Source: Bradyrhizobium sp.
GTDB taxonomy: Bacteria > Pseudomonadota > Alphaproteobacteria > Rhizobiales > Xanthobacteraceae
Assembly: GCA_028290165.1 (NCBI GenBank)
Contig: JAQGKJ010000171.1
Coordinates: forward strand, 1-8,330
Length of the DNA: 8,330 bases
Direction: 5' to 3'
Under the pieces are notes generated by a model. It saw nothing but the letters and a program-made list of their open reading frames with translations. It was not told the origin of the DNA and searched no databases. Position 1 is the first letter of the stretch. The number at the start of each line of letters is the position of its first letter. This document shows positions 6,393-8,330 of this stretch, in pieces. Both the position numbers and the translations under genes were made by a program.

Positions 6393-7814
6393 ATGCCTCA
6401 ATCAGAGCAGTTTGATGTTCTTGTCCTTGGCAGCGGGACGGGCGGCAAGCTTATCGCCTGGCACATGGCGCAAGCGGGACGACGGACTGCCGTCGTGGAG
6501 AGACGTTGGGTTGGCGGCTCCTGTCCCAACATCGCCTGCATGCCAAGCAAGAATGAGATCTCGAGCGCGAGAATCGCACACCTGGCGCGTCACGGCAGGG
6601 ACCATGGCACGGTGACTGGTTCCGTCACCGTCGACATGGCAACGGTTCGTCAGCGCAAGCGCGAGATGGTGGAACGCCAGATTGCGCAGCACGTGCAGAT
6701 TTACCGGACGAGCGGCGCCGAATTGATCATGGGCAGTGGACGTTTTTTGGCCCCGAAAACCCTCGAGGTCAAACTGAACGACGGAGGGACGCGTGTGCTG
6801 GCGGCCGACAAGGTCTTCCTGAATGTCGGAACGCACGCTGCAATTCCGAATGTGCCTGGCCTGGGGGAGGCTCAACCCCTCACCCATGTCGAGGCGCTGG
6901 AGCTCGATTATTTGCCACGACACCTGATCGTAATCGGTGGCGGCTATTCCGGTCTGGAATTGGCACAGGCCTATCGTCGCTTTGGCAGCGATGTGACTAT
7001 CATCGAGTCCGGCCCTCAGCTCATGGCGCGTGAGGACGCCGACGTGTCACGGGAGATGCGGCGCATTCTCAGCGAGGAGGGTATTCAAGTTCTTGTCGAG
7101 GCCACGCTGCTCCAGGTACGCGGGCGATCGGGAGACAAGGTTACGCTTACTGTGCGCACCCCTTCCGGGGAGCAGCACATCGATGGTAGCGACATCCTGG
7201 TCGCGGTTGGGCGCACTCCGAACACAGCCGGAATTGGACTTGAGGAAGCCGGTGTTGAACTGGACGGACGCGGTTACGTTCGTGTCAATGGCCGATTGGA
7301 GACGAGTGCGCCAGACCTATGGGCGGTGGGGGAATGCGCTGGCAGCCCACAATTCACGCACATATCCGAAGACGATTTTCGAATCATCCGTGACAATCTC
7401 GCAGGAGGAAATCGCAGCACCAGCGATCGGCTGGTTCCATATTCCATGTTCACTGATCCCCCGCTCGCCCGCGTCGGGCTGAGCGAAGGCGAAGCCGAAC
7501 GCCAAGGTGTTATCGTTCGCGTCGCAAAGCTGCCAATGGACTCTGTGCTTGGGGCGCAGGCGACCGATCAGAGGCAAGGCTTTATGAAAGCTCTTGTTGG
7601 CGACAGCCACGATCGCATCCTTGGCTTCACGATGATTGGTGCCGCGGCCGGTGAAGTTATGGCTGCGGTGCAAATCGCAATGTTGGCACGCCTTTCCTGC
7701 TCAACCCTTGCTGACGCGGATTTTGCGCACCCAACGATGGCCGAAGGGCTGAGCTCATTGTTTTCGAGCGTGCCACCTCGCGCGGTGCAACAGACCAAAT
7801 CGAAGGTAGCTTAG
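6393..7814 (+). CDS. MerA/lipoamide-dehydrogenase-like FAD-dependent disulfide oxidoreductase
   Basis: A 473-residue class I pyridine nucleotide-disulfide oxidoreductase. The FAD Rossmann motif is LGSGTGG (12-18). The redox-active disulfide is Cys44/Cys49 in GGSCPNIACMPSK. The NAD(P) motif is IGGGYSGLELAQAYRRFG (181-198). The second FAD contact is WAVGECAG (310-317). The dimerisation domain runs from ~348 and ends with the catalytic His446/Glu451 pair in HPTMAEGL, so all active-site parts are present. LELAQAY resembles mercuric reductase, but there is no N-terminal heavy-metal-binding domain and no C-terminal cysteine pair, so mercury reduction is unlikely. It follows the molybdoenzyme after 60 bases with its own strong ribosome site. 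Its role is not known. A link between the molybdoenzyme and NAD(P), or a disulfide/thiol reductase, are possibilities. Automatic pipelines may label it mercuric reductase or dihydrolipoyl dehydrogenase. Confidence 0.88.
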   Translation: MPQSEQFDVLVLGSGTGGKLIAWHMAQAGRRTAVVERRWVGGSCPNIACMPSKNEISSARIAHLARHGRDHGTVTGSVTVDMATVRQRKREMVERQIAQHVQIYRTSGAELIMGSGRFLAPKTLEVKLNDGGTRVLAADKVFLNVGTHAAIPNVPGLGEAQPLTHVEALELDYLPRHLIVIGGGYSGLELAQAYRRFGSDVTIIESGPQLMAREDADVSREMRRILSEEGIQVLVEATLLQVRGRSGDKVTLTVRTPSGEQHIDGSDILVAVGRTPNTAGIGLEEAGVELDGRGYVRVNGRLETSAPDLWAVGECAGSPQFTHISEDDFRIIRDNLAGGNRSTSDRLVPYSMFTDPPLARVGLSEGEAERQGVIVRVAKLPMDSVLGAQATDQRQGFMKALVGDSHDRILGFTMIGAAAGEVMAAVQIAMLARLSCSTLADADFAHPTMAEGLSSLFSSVPPRAVQQTKSKVA

Positions 7815-8182
7815 TGATATCATGATCTCGATGACGCAACTGCCGCCACACCCCGGGCTCGGTCGCGCCCACCCGCAGGGACCAGGACGATTCCGGCGGC
7901 AGCAGACACAGTAACCGCTGTATAGCTTTCGAACCAGATGAGCGCGTCGCCAATGCGACCGCTTGTCCAAATGATAGTCGAGCGACTTCGCATGTGTGGT
8001 GTCCAGGAATACGCACCTAATTACCGGCTGACCCCGGGGTTGGGCACACAAGACCTCGAGCGGCGCTCTCCTAAATTGGCGCGGCTCGGGTGTCTCTTCG
8101 TAGAGGAATAGGATCAAAGCGCCGAGCAAAGGGACTGGTGACGGAGTGGCGACGCTTCTCCAAGTCTATCGCTCGCGTTCAT
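7815..8182. other. Non-coding gap downstream of operon
   Basis: No supported gene. It holds the second copy of the 56-bp repeat. CTGCCGCC (7840-7847) and GGCGGCAG (7895-7902) are complementary, but the 47-base loop and lack of a T-run make a terminator doubtful. Minus-strand translation across ~7815-7995 includes a hydrophobic-looking stretch in one frame, which could be a decayed gene end, but I recognise no family. Confidence 0.6.
8035..8090 (+). repeat. 56-bp direct repeat, copy 2
   Basis: The same orientation and 53/56 identity to 331-386. It sits between the operon end and the partial cysteine hydrolase gene. The distance between the two repeat starts is 7,704 bases, which includes the regulator, its control region and all five operon genes. 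A recombination between the copies would remove the unit and leave one copy. Confidence 0.85.
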
Positions 8183-8330
8183 TCATGAAGACCTGCCAGG
8201 CAGGGCGCCGGCGAACTCCGCGGTGGTGACGACGGCCGCCTGCTTCGCGATGACGATGTCGAGCAGCATTGCATGCACCTCTCCATCTGGGTCGGCGCAG
8301 CAATCGCGGACGACGACCAACCGATAATCC
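8183..8330 (-). CDS. Isochorismatase-like cysteine hydrolase, C-terminal fragment
   Basis: A frame open from the window edge on the minus strand (first full codon at 8329) gives 48 residues and ends at TGA (8183-8185). It contains LVVVRDCCADPDGEVHAMLL followed by AAVVTTAEFAGAL. This is the familiar C-terminal end of isochorismatase/nicotinamidase-type cysteine hydrolases, in which a V.V..DACAD.D.E.H..L block precedes a V.TT.EF ending. The catalytic Asp, Lys and Cys would lie upstream, outside the window, so function cannot be assigned. It faces the operon and is separated from it by the 56-bp repeat, so it is probably an unrelated neighbour. Members of this family hydrolyse amides or vinyl ethers. 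Confidence 0.72.
   Translation of the reverse strand, partial: DYRLVVVRDCCADPDGEVHAMLLDIVIAKQAAVVTTAEFAGALPGRSS

Noticed and set aside
6393..7814. Mercuric reductase
   Set aside because: There is no N-terminal metal-binding domain, no C-terminal Cys pair and no mer neighbours. Only the general fold is shared.
7840..7902. CTGCCGCC/GGCGGCAG inverted pair as operon terminator
   Set aside because: The 47-base loop and absence of a T-run make this no better than chance in GC-rich DNA.
7755..8129. 124-residue minus-strand open frame beyond the operon
   Set aside because: It overlaps the flavoprotein 3' end and the 56-bp repeat, and shows no family signature.

Overview
The window carries a compact catabolic gene cluster from a high-GC bacterium. 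Codon use, GC-rich coding and a DmlR/CrgA-like LysR regulator suggest a Proteobacterium. An alphaproteobacterium of the Bradyrhizobium type is my best guess, but nothing here (no rRNA, no ribosomal protein) fixes the taxonomy.

Layout: (1) 1-401, non-coding, with a cluster of TTGGATAC-type motifs at the left edge and the first copy of a 56-bp direct repeat (331-386). (2) 402-1307, minus strand, a LysR-type regulator. (3) 1308-1768, the divergent control region, holding a perfect TTATTCC-N5-GGAATAA inverted repeat and a spaced direct repeat. (4) 1769-7814, plus strand, five genes in one apparent operon: a crotonase-fold hydrolase most like 6-oxocamphor hydrolase and other beta-diketone hydrolases; the 2Fe-2S, FAD and molybdopterin subunits of a xanthine-oxidase-family molybdoenzyme; and a MerA/lipoamide-dehydrogenase-like flavoprotein. 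The first four genes are joined by ATGA overlaps or a 3-nt gap. (5) 7815-8182, non-coding, with the second copy of the 56-bp repeat (8035-8090). (6) 8183-8330, minus strand, the C-terminal end of an isochorismatase-like cysteine hydrolase that runs off the window.

How the genes may work together (inference): the molybdoenzyme would hydroxylate, hydrate or dehydrogenate a cyclic ketone, aldehyde or heterocycle. The crotonase would then cleave a C-C bond in a non-enolisable or cyclic 1,3-diketone by a retro-Claisen reaction to give a keto acid. This resembles the known route cyclohex-2-enone -> 3-hydroxycyclohexanone -> cyclohexane-1,3-dione -> 5-oxohexanoate, in which a three-subunit molybdenum hydratase/dehydrogenase (MhyADH of Alicycliphilus) precedes a 1,3-dione hydrolase. 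The flavoprotein may move electrons to or from NAD(P). The divergent LysR protein probably senses the substrate or an intermediate. The 56-bp direct repeats bracket the whole unit and could mark a mobile or recombined cassette.
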